From NCBI RefSeq assembly GCF_932276165.1, contig NC_063986.1, positions 4,662,501 through 4,726,500 on the forward strand: 64,000 bases of DNA, in the 5' to 3' direction. Below, piece after piece: positions 22,434 to 33,603 of the stretch. Within the stretch, counting starts at the first letter, position 1; each line of letters begins with the position of its first letter. The translations under genes were made by a program, and so were the position numbers. The notes beneath the pieces were generated by a model that was not told where the DNA came from, made no database searches, and worked only from the letters and a program-made list of their open reading frames with translations. This DNA comes from Plutella xylostella (lineage: Eukaryota; Arthropoda; Insecta; Lepidoptera; Plutellidae).

Positions 22434-23159
22434 AATATGTTGTTCTACAGGGCAAAGTAAAAGTGTAACTTTGAGAAAGATTCAGTGAAAATATATGTTT
22501 CGCGACCGAAAGAAATATTCTGTCGACACCTGGGCCGCTGTAATTGGATTTCCTGAATAAATGATACATTCCTTCCGTATACATTTAAATTGATTCCTTT
22601 GAGTCTTTTGTGACTTTAAATTAGGTTTGGGTGGTGTATTTTATTGCCTTTACAAATATTTACTTAGCTTATTCCAGATTCACGTCAAGAAGTTTGAAAA
22701 TATTATGATCTTAAATAAAGTTAAGTGTGCCTGAAACACTTCACATTTATATTATTTTGGATTTAAATTTTGCAGTAACATTGTTTGTAGGTACATCATA
22801 ATATAAACTACTTTTTCTTCCGGTCTTCCCACAAGATAAATTTGTGACGTTAAGTGCTCATGAAAAAACTAGTAAAAGTTATTTATTATTTCCCACATTC
22901 GAATTTCACAAAAAAAATCATATCAGCAGAATAATACTCGGGTCCTAAAGGCTAATATCGCTTGGCCAGCACCCTCGCAATGTCCAATCTTGTCAAATTT
23001 ATTATCGTCTCAGAAATGCTGACCGTACGCCGCAAACCAATCTCATTCTGAACTTCATGGGCTACAGTCAGAAAGGATGAAATACGATCACGACCGAATA
23101 TTGAGTAAGTTCGGGACTCGAATCAGCAGTTACCTTTAAAATTATTAATATAAGTAAGA
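22434..23159. other. No gene recognised
   Basis: AT-rich DNA with no long frame or shared repeat. Confidence 0.4.
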
Positions 23160-23215
23160 TCATCATCCGACCCATCACGGCCCCACTGCTGGGCGGTTCC
23201 ATTGAAGGAAGGGTA
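23160..23215 (-). mobile_element. SINE/LINE tail fragment
   Basis: ATCATCATCCGACCCATCAC followed by GGCCCCACTGCTGGG is the reverse of the 3' end seen at 32080-32125. Confidence 0.35.
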
Positions 23216-23494
23216 TAAGTAAGTTAAAAAACACAATTGCACGCAACAGGGTTGAAATAGTGGAACAGATAAAATATCACAAACAGCGGCGTTATTACTA
23301 ATAGTAATGTCTTCCAGACCACCAAAGCATGTAGGAAAATTAAACGTGACCGGGTCTGGTACAGTGTGAAAATAAGCCTTAGTAGGTTTATTTATTTATT
23401 TACACGAATACACCAATAGTGTTTTGATATAAGCATAATTATTACCTACCTTATACCGAAGTTTAGGAGAGCTATCCTGCATTGGTAACAGTAG

Positions 23495-23640
23495 TCATAG
23501 TAAGTATGGCACCGCTTCGAAACTTCGCTTTTCGGCAAGCAGACCCGCTATTGTTTTCACAAAGATTTTCGGATTCAAACTGTATAGAATTTGACACTAA
23601 TTACTTTGTAAATGTTATACTTCGTATTGACTTTGCGATA
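23495..23640. repeat. Diverged repeat shared with 44905-45015
   Basis: GATTCAAACTGTATAGAATTTG, then GTAAATGTTATACTTC and TTGACTTTGCGATAA parallel GATTCAAATTGTATTGAATTT, GTAAATGTTACTTC and TTGACTTCGTGATAA at 44944-45011. The element type is unknown. Confidence 0.45.
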
Positions 23641-23689
23641 ACTTTACAGGAGTAGCCCTCAGGTGAACATAAAAATACTGTGAAACTCT

Positions 23690-23905
23690 GTAGTATGTCT
23701 ATAGAGTGTATTATACCCTTTGATCGTGTCGTACCGGCGCGTTGGAACGGGAACTTCCATAGAAGCCTGTTCAGGACCTCATCGTATCTTTCACGTCGTT
23801 GTGGAGATGTGCCCGAGGCTATTGGTGAATTATAACCGGCTATCAAACTTCAAAGCGGCTTTTAATACGCGTCTTTTCACACTTCGCCGTCTTGAAGTGT
23901 GAAGA
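23690..23905 (+). pseudogene. Possible LINE C-terminal remnant
   Basis: Broken plus-strand frames include NYNRLSNFKAAFNTRLFTLR, which resembles the end of non-LTR reverse transcriptase ORFs, where FKxxVNRxL is common. Several stops interrupt it. Weak evidence. Confidence 0.25.
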
Positions 23906-24059
23906 TGCGTGCTAGGAGACGTCTTTACAAAGATTTAGCGACTTTAGGAGGCTATGAAACTTATAATACTTACTTATAAGCTTTGTTTTGAGATGTGCGA
24001 ATAAAATCAGTTAAGAGAAGTACCTACTTAGTTAGTGTTAGGACTAAACAATTCATATA

Positions 24060-24292
24060 CACTCACGGGCAATGAAAAGGTTCCACTGAAAAAATCACCT
24101 AATTCCTTCTAAACGGAAAATCCTAGCTTAACGCCGTCTTCTGCAACATTAAAGTACATTTAACAGAGCATCAGGATATTAACAACTAAAATCGGTAATA
24201 TTTTGTTCCAGTTTTAAATATTTTATTTGAAAAAATTGGTTTCGTTTGCTGTCGGAATTTTGTGAGTGGAACTTTTTCATTGCCCGGCAGTG
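24060..24292. mobile_element. MITE with CACT...GGGCAATGAAAA terminal repeats
   Basis: The left end reads CACTCACGGGCAATGAAAAG followed by GTTCCACT. The right end, reversed, reads CACTGCCGGGCAATGAAAAA followed by GTTCCACT: about 28 bp with three differences. TA precedes the left end, but the right flank is occupied by the next element. A second, one-ended copy lies at 30194-30330. No coding capacity. Confidence 0.7.
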
Positions 24293-24678
24293 TCCTGTAG
24301 TCCCGTTGTCCCCGTAACTGTGTCCCCGTTACGGGGACAACGGGACGTCATTATATTTTCGTTCCGTTGCTTGTCCCCTTTGCGGGCAATAGTGAACGGG
24401 GACAACGGGCCGTCAAAATTTTACGTGTCGTTGTCCCTTCCGAATTCTATTAGCACAAAAAGGACAAAATAAAATGAAACAAAATGTTACATGATCGGCT
24501 GTAGGTAATGTCGGAAAAATATCGACAACGCTCATAATTTTTCTGATGATAGGAATAACCCTCCGTATCATCCTAAAAAAATCTCAGATTTTTTCTATGC
24601 GTTAGTAATTTTATAAAATTAAAACATTTCAAGTTTCACAAAACGGGTATTCTACGGACTTAAGGACATTTTCCATCG

Positions 24679-25700
24679 TGGTTTAAAAGCTATCTGGATG
24701 AACGTCTGCAGTGTGTTGAAATAGCGAAAATTATAGGGAATCACAAAGAGAATGTGCAATCCGATTTTAAATATAATAACGCTGGTGTTCCACAAGGTAG
24801 CGTATTAGGGCCACTACTTTTCCTGCTCTACATCAATGAACTACCAAACATATCAAAACATGAGACCATACTTTTTGCAGATGACACCACAATTGTTTTC
24901 AAATGTGAGAATCCTGATACATATGAATATGAAATTAACAGCACATTACATAAATTTATTGAATGGCTAAAAAATAATGATCTCTCTATAAATATTTCTA
25001 AAACTAATATGATACAATTTCAAACTTATAATTCCAATCCTGACAAAATTAATATAATGTATGAATCAAATCAAATAGAAGAAATCAATAATACAAAATT
25101 CTTAGGTTTAATAATAGACAAGCACTGTAACTGGAAGGCCCATATAGAACAAGTAATAAATAAGGTCGGAAAATTCATTTATGCTTTACGAAACCTCAGA
25201 CAAGTGGTATCAAAAGATGCAGCCCTAACTGCTTATCATGGGTATGTTGCATCAGTTCTTGCCTACGGGTTACTATTATGGGGGCGATCAACTGACATCT
25301 TTAAAGTTTTCCGTATTCAAAAAAAATGTATTCGAGCTATAGTTGGTATACCAATTTTAGGAACGATGAATCCTGTAAACCTTTCTTCAAATCCTTAAAA
25401 GTACTAACAATATTTTCTATGTACATAAAAGAAGTATGCGTATTTGTTAGAGAACACATGGACTTGTTTAAAAAGCAATCAGACACAAATGAGAGGTCAC
25501 GCAGAGATCCATATAAACTAACATTACCGAAGATTAGGGTAGATGTATATAAACATAATGCTTATGTAATGTGTATTAGGATATATAATAAACTGCCAAT
25601 TGAGTACAAAAGCTTGCCTTATAAAAAATTTAAATGCGAATTAACAAAGTGGCTTTTAAATAAATGTTTTTATTCTCTAGACGAGTATATAATGGTATGA
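24679..25700 (+). pseudogene. CR1/Jockey-superfamily LINE reverse transcriptase, 5'-truncated
   Basis: Coding sequence starts abruptly at a WFKSYL motif (24679), the pre-palm region of non-LTR reverse transcriptases. It continues through GVPQGSVLGPLLFLLYINEL and an intact LFADDT catalytic motif, then the thumb region with FLGLIID and AYGLLLWG. A single frame break near 25365 moves the last part (KSLKVLTIFSMYIKEV to the TGA at 25698-25700) into another frame. Endonuclease, ORF1 and the N-terminal half of RT are absent. The 3' UTR carries AATAAA (25985-25990) and a (TTCTA)n tail ending near 26017. It sits inside the GTCCCCGTT-rich transposon, so it inserted later. CR1 placement is by motif similarity only. 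Confidence 0.75.
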
Positions 25701-25992
25701 CATTAATTTATTTGACATTTAATTATTATTTAGTATAAATTTTAACATAATACTATTTAAATGTGGCATGTGATGTGACTGATAAAAGTTTAATTAAGTA
25801 TTTATAAAGTAAGTTATGTATTAATTTAATGTAATTTTATCTTAATCATTTATAATAAAATGTAATTTATTGTACGCTTTGAGAGTGGTAATACCACTTA
25901 TTGTAATTTGCAAGCCTTACCAGGCAGAATATGTAGGAACCAAATTAATGTAAAACAACTAATATTGTAAACCCATATTCAGCAAATAAATA

Positions 25993-26017
25993 TTTCTATT
26001 CTATTCTATTCTATTCT
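25993..26017 (+). repeat. (TTCTA)n LINE tail
   Basis: A pentanucleotide tail directly follows AATAAA at 25985-25990 and marks the 3' end of the CR1-like LINE. A similar tract is at 47312-47333. Confidence 0.7.
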
Positions 26018-26504
26018 CAATGAGCAATAAAAAAAATATGACAGGTATGAATGTTCAAAAGGGTAAAGTGTAGTTACGAAATCTCTCATTTATTGACTGA
26101 TTTAGAATAAGCCAATGAGAGTTTTGCAAACAACAATCTTATCTGTGCTTTTGTTTCGCGGCAGTATTTCGATGTGCCGTTAGCGCATCCTTTAAAATTT
26201 ACACGTTCATCAAATTTGGCAAATTATCACCTAGGTTAGTTATGTATTGATCTAAGCTAAAAAAGCGATTTGATGTGAAGATATTATACAAAATTCATGA
26301 AATAAAAAATATACTTGTGTTTATTTTGGGAACGGGGACAATGGGTCTGATTTTTTATTTTTTTATTAAGTGCCGCTGTCCCCGTTGAGGGGCTCACGTC
26401 CAACGGGGACAACGGGACTGATTTTATTTATTTTCTGAAAGTACCGTTGTCCCCGCTTAACGGGGACAAGAATTACGGGGACAGCGGGACTACAGGGGTA
26501 GTGC

Positions 26505-27842
26505 CTGTAAGTAATATTTATTTATATGTTTCTCTTTCAGTTTACTTACATTATAACGATAATATTCACTAATGAATGCCTATTGAAACATAAACCTACA
26601 GACGTAGGTACTTACAGGCAAACATAAGTTCAGTTGGTAATAGAGCCAAGTTGGCATAGAAATAAATAACTCACAGAAATTCGTGTTTATTTCAACAGTA
26701 GATATAATTATTTCAGGAGCGTGCTCAAAATAATGAACGAGGCACAAGTATACAAGATTAATAATACCATTAACATCACTAGGGAGGTATTAAGCAAAAA
26801 GGTAATCAAATTAAGAATTGGGGTGGAGGTAGGTTATATCTACGTACCGACGCTTGACTATTTTATTTAATTTCTAAGAGTCAGATGTTATAAAACAATG
26901 CCTACAAAAATAAAACATTTTTTTACAAAGAAAGTTTTTCTTTGAATTGAAAAGTTCATCAAAGCGTTGTTCTCGACTCGTGAACTGTTTAAAAAAGTCA
27001 TAAGTAGTTACTTACTTATGTAGGTACTTTATATTTGAAAATTTATTCATTGTTCTGGGAAAATAGTAGGGCTTGACACGGACAAAATTGTAAAATTGTC
27101 ATACATAAATATATGTATGGTCCATTGACGAAAGAAAAAAGAGTATGTCATTGATTAGGTCCAACGTAGTAATGGTTATGTACCTACCTATGTGCTAAAA
27201 ATTTTCATTCGTTACTTAACACTCGAGACAAAATAACTAACATAAGATCAACTGCTATACAGAAAATCGTAGCTACTACCACTGCCGTGCACATATTTAG
27301 GGATAATCCTATAAATTATCGAAATTAACCTATCCCAAAAACTACATACCTACTTAGCCTAAGAAAGAAACAAGGAAGAAAACAACACAAGATAAGTAGG
27401 TACCTAATAATAACATAAGAATAGGCAACTAATTCTCAAGCCATAGATTTTCCTTAAGTATATAGGTACGTTTTGCGCACAATTTATACGAGAGGGTGAG
27501 GGACAAATCTGTATATACAGGGTGATACGGTGAGGCCTAATTGGGGTTCGTTAGCAGACGATTGTTTGTTTATTGGGACACCAGAAATACAGCTTAAGGT
27601 AAACAAGGAGCAGTAGAGTAACCCAATATACAAAATATTCAAAGAAAACGAGTTTTCAGGAAATTTACTAGATCTACTGGACCGAAGCGCTGAAAAAATA
27701 TTTTGTACTTAGGCATGATACTTTTTACGTTACGATTTAAGCGTTATACATGTTTCAAATGTGCGAAAAGAAAATTATTGTAGATATTTAAAAGTTATGG
27801 CTTATAATCTTGAACCTACAATCCTCATTTAATGCATATTAT
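26505..27842. other. No gene recognised
   Basis: AT-rich. ATACAGGGTGATACGGTG at 27518 resembles the end of a CAGGGTG-type DNA transposon, but no partner end was found. Confidence 0.35.
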
Positions 27843-28030
27843 ACACACACACACACACACTCACGCCTTGTACTCATGTACTCCCTTGCGGGGTAGGCAG
27901 AGGTGCATTGCTGCACCCACTTTTCGCCAGAGTGTTATGTTAGTCCCAATGTAATAGGGGGCGGGCCTATTGCCATTTTACGGGCACATCCAAGACCCGA
28001 GACCAAATATCTGTGTTTAAACAAGTAATT
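27843..28030 (+). mobile_element. (CA)n and SINE body fragment
   Basis: An (AC)n run (27843-27860) abuts CTTGTACTCATGTACTCCCT, GGGGTAGGCAGAGGTGCA and CATCCAAGACCCGAGACCAA. The last block equals the body of the tRNA-derived SINE at 20504-20773 (CAAGACCCGAGTACAAATATCTG), read in the opposite genomic orientation relative to its tRNA head. The tRNA-like head itself is missing. Confidence 0.5.
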
Positions 28031-28386
28031 ATTAGTAATACGTGTAATACACATAGTTGTTATGCTCACTTTGTAAGGACATTATACTCATAGGTATATT
28101 CGTAGGTATACTTATATTAAATACCAATTCCAACCAACATTCATTACTACGTTCCTATAAATAAATCGCGCATTGCGTTGTCCATTAAAATGGAGTAATA
28201 AGTATAATTACAATTTAATTTGTTACATTATTAAAGTTACTCGGCTTCATTTGGCCCATAATTAAGCAGTTGTTTATTCATGCGAACAATTACTGCGGTT
28301 TATTTGAGGCTCTATTTTCGTGAATGACGAATGCATAATAGGTAATGTGCATCCACGAATTTTATGTATAATAAGTAGGAGTAAAA

Positions 28387-28680
28387 TCATCATCATCATC
28401 ATCAGCCAATAATCATCCACTGCTGGACATAGGCCTCTCCCAAGGAGCGCCACAACAGTCGGTCCTCGGCCTTCCTCATCCAACCACTACCCGCCACCCG
28501 CCTAAGGTCGTCAGTCCAGCGGGCAGGAGGGCGTCCCACGCTGCGTTTGCCTGTTCGTGGTCTCCACTCGAGAACTCGTCTACCCCAACGGTTATCGGTT
28601 CTTCGGCAGATATGACCAGCCCACTGCCACTTCAGCTTGCATATTTTGACAGCTATGTCGGTAACCTTAGTCCTCGGAGT
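28387..28680 (-). mobile_element. RTE LINE 3' fragment, minus-strand copy
   Basis: The reverse complement is almost identical to 21958-22247, with about three substitutions and the lack of the 9-bp duplication over roughly 285 bp. The (ATC)n tail lies at its left edge (28387-28403). Coding traces include RTKVTDIAVKICKLKWQWAG and LGEAYVQQW in the antisense direction. Confidence 0.75.
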
Positions 28681-30193
28681 AAAATACCTGTACTAAATTA
28701 TTGCTAATAGATCAATTGTTAATTTCAGTACCCTGTCCCAGAATTACGCAAGTACCGTCAAACGCATGGTTTTATATGCGCTTTGCACTTCCAAGACGTT
28801 CACTATTGGTACAGTAAAAAATATGCGTAATGACAATAATAATTAATTTACTTAGTTAAAATTAAATAGATTGTGTAAGTAATATTTTTTTGTGCCTCTA
28901 TATATTTTGAAGAGATCTTATTTCGTAATAGCGCCGACCAATAAACGTTAACCCCTACAATGACAAAAACATTTCAACCGCACCCATTCTACGTTCCATC
29001 TGACATCCAGTTTACCCATGAGGCTTAGCATAGCGTTACTAGTTAATTTTTATGCAGCCTCTGGTATCTCCCATTGCTGGGCAAAGGGATCCTAATTTCT
29101 GATTTTCATCTATATTGCTCATGTGTTACAAATTTGAATTGATTACACGTAAATTAAAGTGTACTAAGGTGAACTTAATGATAATAGCTTTATTTTGCTT
29201 ATATCGCGATCGCTATCGCTATTTATTCTTTCAACAAGTCAGGGAATCGTCCCAAGAATTTTTACCCTAAAGCCATGCTAGGCCCAAATTAAGACTTTAC
29301 AAGCCACTCAAGTACTCCAGACACTTGAGTACCGAGTTACTCGAGTCATAATCACTCGCTGAAACCACTTCCCTCCATTAGCTCGACTAAGCAAACGCAG
29401 ACAGCTAAGTCAGCACAGACATCTAATAATGCTCTTTGAATTGTTTGAATTGGTTAGCTTACAAGTTGGTACATACTTTATTACCTAAGGAAGGCATATT
29501 TTTAAGTTTTCTGTGTTATGTGTACTACGTAAAGGTGACTCAGGAGTTACATCTTCTTTATAATCCAAAATTTACTAATTAAATAAGTACACAGTACAAG
29601 TATTTTTTATCGAAGGTTTTTATATACCTACCTAAATATCGAGAAATACCTTCTTTAGATTACTCTTTAGCTTTTATATTAAGATAGGGATTACTCGTTC
29701 CTGTTGGAATTTCAGGTGATGTATGATCTTATCATACGAGCCATCTTAGAAATACTTACCTAAATACTAGTTTTGCTTGAAATCATATCAATTACACCCC
29801 AAAGCTTTTGTTTTTATAACTATAGTAGGAAGTAAGATAACTAGATAATTCACCCAGCTCTTTGCCTAGATCGTCTACCTATCCCGAGTCTCTAACCAAA
29901 CAGCATCGAGCTTGATTAGGTCCCAAGGGTATTGTCTGCGCGTTCCCTGTTAGCTTACCTCAGTATTTGCATCTAGGTATGTAAAATAAGTCGGTGCCGT
30001 CGTCGGTAATACGAGAAAGGTAGACATTTGAGTAGGATTCCATTGTAGTATTCTCTAAGGTTTTCAGGAGTATATTGTAATGAGACCTCTTACTTATTGT
30101 GTCCACAATATTAACAGTGACGGAACTCCATCCTGGTCCAATTTGAAAACAGTATACCGTGCGTCACTCGTCGTAAGAGCGTCTCTGTTTCTT
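28681..30193. other. No gene recognised
   Basis: AT-rich. A 30-bp block at about 29060-29090 (CTCCCATTGCTGGGCAAAGG) looks like another LINE/SINE tail relic. Confidence 0.35.
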
Positions 30194-30330
30194 CACTAGC
30201 AAGCAATGAAAAAGTTCCACTGAAAATAGCACCAAAATTCTACTAAGGCTAGCTTATAGTGACGCCGGTCTGCAAAATTAAAATACAATAACAGCGTATC
30301 AGATTATTGCGTATTTTGAAGATTTTTTTT
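30194..30330 (+). mobile_element. MITE with CACT...GCAATGAAAA end, one-ended copy
   Basis: CACTAGCAAGCAATGAAAAA, GTTCCACTGAAAATAGCACC and a diverged interior (AGCTTATAGTGACGCCG, GCGTATCAGATTATT) align with 24060-24190. The right half is missing or unrecognisable. Confidence 0.55.
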
Positions 30331-31910
30331 TTACCTTCATACTTTGTCTTCATTCATACCAACATAACATAATTAACGTGGCACCTTCCTCATACTCGTC
30401 GTGGCAGCGACCCGGAAATCGTATAGTCAATTAATTCCGTTATTATCATCCCTTCCGGTTGTGCTTCGTTTCCGTTTAAAATAACCATTGACATTGTGGA
30501 AATAACCTATTCACCGACACAGGGTAAAGTTGAGTATGAACACACGAGACGCAGGTAGGTATGTATAATGTTTGCTTTTCTAATTGTATGGAGACGTTGG
30601 TTTATGATCAAATGATGATAATAATGTTTTTGTAGGCTAATTGATACTGTTTATTGTTAGTGTGAGTGCATAATATACTAAGTATATTTCTATATTAATT
30701 TTAGCGTCTGGGACGTTCAATAGCCGCTCTTAATTTCTATTGTACATAGTTATATTCCACAAACATCTTTTTATTGCTTCTTCGTAGAAACTTTGTTAGT
30801 CACGAGATTTTGTCTAAGGGCAATGTTTTTTTTCATGAATATTCTAAAATCGAAAAACTAAAGTTATTTACAATAATCTCCTGATTCTCATTTCCAGCTT
30901 AGCTATACCGTAATTTCAACATTCTGTATAACACCTCATAGTGCCTACATAAGTGCTCATCCATTAAAACAGCTCCTTTTCCCATCTCTATTCTCTCTCG
31001 TTCCATTTTCCTTGGAGCTAATCAACGAGACATAACAGTTAACAGGCATTAATCAACGCTTCCGACTCCTCATTAGCTATTCTAGCATCCACTCGCTTCA
31101 CAAGCGTGTTATGATTATGGGCTTAAAGGAGTTTGATGGAAAACTTTGTATCGAAAACGTGTACCTACGTGTTATGAAACGAGGTTTGTATTAACCGATC
31201 GTGTAATGAAAATCGACTCAAATTTGTGTGTCGCGGAGCTAGTGCAGCGCGATATGCAAATTTTTGCCATTTCTTCTCCTAAGTTACTTGTGAAATGGTG
31301 GTAGACTATTATAGTAAAATGTATACCGCTAGATGGCGACTCTCCAGCGTCATACAAATTCGCGATTACTCACCACTAATCGAACGGAGTGAAAACTCGC
31401 ACTTCCCATGCTGGTTATTTAATAAACAATGTTTACTAATCCGGGAAGAATGTTCACAAATTCAGAGCGTTTATTTTACAAATGTCACTTACTATTAAGC
31501 TGCTTTTGTACATTACATTCGTGAATAATAAATAAATGTACTCACTGAGTAAATGCGACATTCATAACCCATCATTATTATCTTAGTAGGGACTTTGACT
31601 TACAATTATTATTAGGTATGTATGCTTTCGAGGTTTAGTGATGTTTTTGCTTAAGTGTGCTATCGATATGCTACGCCCAATGTTAAATGCGAAGATATCA
31701 TAATAAGATAAGGTGGATCGGTTAGTATTAGATTGTCGTATCACTAAATAATAAATATGAGATACAATTTATACGAATGCCATTTAAAAAAAAATGACAA
31801 ACATATTTTGTCATAAAATAATTAACATGACAAACAATACATTATTAAAGATGCTATTAGACCAATACCAAGTGCTCGTATTTCATTTCAGGGCTAGTGA
31901 TCAACAACAC
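30331..31910. other. No gene recognised
   Basis: AT-rich DNA. Short overlapping frames at 31172-31498 on both strands show no motif. Confidence 0.4.
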
Positions 31911-32125
31911 AGTCGTTAAGCCTAGTCAGAGGCCTTCGGGCGGCTTGAAAACATCTGACAGTCGGGTTGCCCACTTACCCGACAGCTCTCTCAGCACAAG
32001 CTTGCTTGTGTTGGGGTCCACCAACCCGCACTAGGCCAGCATGGTGGACTAGGCCTAAACTCTTCCTTCATTGGAAGGGGACCCGTGCTCCAGAAGTGGG
32101 GACGTAATGGGTCGTGATGATGATC
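31911..32125 (+). mobile_element. SINE-like element with GATGATGAT end
   Basis: A C/G-rich body (AGAGGCCTTCGGGCGGCTTG, GTCGGGTTGCCCACTTACCC, CACTAGGCCAGCATGGTGGA) leads to GGACCCGTGCTCC, GGGTCGTGATGATGAT and an AT-rich flank. The last 80 bp recur at 12961-13030 (minus), 23160-23215 (minus) and 55948-56035 (plus). No ORF. The (GATGAT) end suggests it shares a 3' tail with the RTE LINEs here. Confidence 0.6.
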
Positions 32126-32365
32126 AACAACATCCCGACCTCGGCATTCCCCATCTAACCTTGTGTAAATGATAATTATTATGATAATGATTATCCATCT
32201 TCAGTAGGTATACTTTATTATTAGGTATAACTAAAAGAGAAAGGGAAGCTTAACCTATTTAATCGATAGGAAATCACTCAAGCACTCCTCTTCACGGAAG
32301 TATAACCACCCTTACCCACGCTCCATACACGTGAGTGCTTGTAAACACAACCCGCCCGCCCTATA

Positions 32366-32759
32366 CAGGGTGTTCTCTAGATGATTCAATAACGCTTTGT
32401 AAGGTTCAAATGAAATATTAAATTGAAAAGTATATAGATTTTTTTAAAGTTTTGTGATAATAGCCAGATAAAACACTTGGCATATCTAAAATTATTGATT
32501 ACTACAAAAAATCTCGGCAATATTCTGAGTATTAGTTTTAAAAGTGAATAGTCATCTTTTCGAGTAGTTTATTCCACACCTACCATACTCGTAAAACACT
32601 CAAAAAGGTACATATTCTGTACGTAATTAATTAATGATTGGAATTCAATTAAATAATTTAAAGACTCAATTGAAATTGGTAGGTACGTGTTGAAGACTTG
32701 AAACACTTGAACTTTTACTTTTTTTTTTAATAAGTATGTAGTCCATGTGGGACACCCTG
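32366..32759. mobile_element. Possible TA-flanked MITE with CAGGGTGT ends (Tc1/mariner-like)
   Basis: TA|CAGGGTGTTCTC at the left and GGGACACCCTG|TA at the right give an 8-bp inverted repeat, CAGGGTGT, with TA on both sides. The 394-bp interior is AT-rich and non-coding. Short ends keep this tentative. Confidence 0.45.
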
Positions 32760-32761
32760 TA

Positions 32762-33303
32762 TTCAGATATAGATAAGGGCAGGTTGATGGTAACGTTCCC
32801 CGCATCATTGACTTTTCTGTATTCTATGGAAATTCTGTGCTCGAGTGGAATATTGAATTCGTAGAAGTTGTTGAATAATCAGGTAAGCTTTTTCTCTTCT
32901 GTATATTTTTATCCAATAGACTTTTAATGGGGTAAAGTCATGTTGTCTATTGCAAAAAAATGTTGAAAAGTAGACTGTTATACTATTTCCATTAATATAA
33001 TAATTAGAGCGTTTCTTATTGAAATGATGTATAATAACACTACGAAGTAACAGATATTCTATGTTATTTTCTATCCGAAAACATCAAGTCAATATAACCA
33101 TGCTGCACGGTAACCGAGCCACTGTTCCAATGAAACAGCTGTATACAGACGAGCTGATCCGCATGAGAGCAATCTACAGGCCAGATTGTAGACTACCTAG
33201 AATCTAGAACAATCAGCGGCAACACGTAGCATGTAGCATGCTCCATAAATCTTTAGCTCAGCGGCCCGTGGCAAATGGGTGAACTGGCCCATTTACCCTA
33301 CCC
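32762..33303. other. No gene recognised
   Basis: AT-rich DNA, turning GC-richer after 33100, without open frames of note. Confidence 0.4.
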
Positions 33304-33440
33304 GGAGGGTCACTCTATACTGACGAAACACGAGCGAACAAGAGCTGTCTCGCAATCGGTACGCTTAATACAGCGAGATGAAGTCGTGGATCGCGCAGCA
33401 GTGCTCCGAAACTTAGTTTTTCGTTATATAGAGTAACCTT
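33304..33440 (+). mobile_element. MITE, GGGTCACTCTATA family, best-preserved copy
   Basis: GAGGGTCACTCTATACTGAC opens it and TATAGAGTAACCTTC closes it, giving about 12 bp of inverted ends. Shared interior blocks are CGAGCGAACAAGAGCTGTCT, CGGTACGCTTAATACAGCG and GCTCCGAAACTTAGTTTTTC. Confidence 0.65.
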
Positions 33441-33603
33441 CACGGCACGGTATGGACAGCGTCGAAGTCTTCACCCTATTTCCTAGCCATTTCACTGTTC
33501 ACGTCATCACAGACTGTCGCGAAATTCTACCTCCATCTATGTTTCATATGGAAGCTTTCTGGTCGGGTCACGTGTTGTTATTAGTATAACTATACTATAA
33601 TTA

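Larger units (their letters stand above)
24294..26496. mobile_element. GTCCCCGTT-rich inverted-repeat transposon, split by a CR1-like LINE
   Basis: The ends are inverted: left CCTGTAGTCCCGTTGTCCCC, right (reversed) CCTGTAGTCCCGCTGTCCCC, both continuing GTAA. Each end is followed for about 140 bp by clustered CGGGGACAACGGG and GTCCCCGTT motifs in both orientations. The flanks GGCAGTGT (24286-24293) and GGTAGTGC (26497-26504) could be a mutated 8-bp duplication, as for hAT elements. The middle is taken up by the LINE at about 24665-26017. No transposase is seen, so it is non-autonomous and the superfamily is uncertain. Confidence 0.6.
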
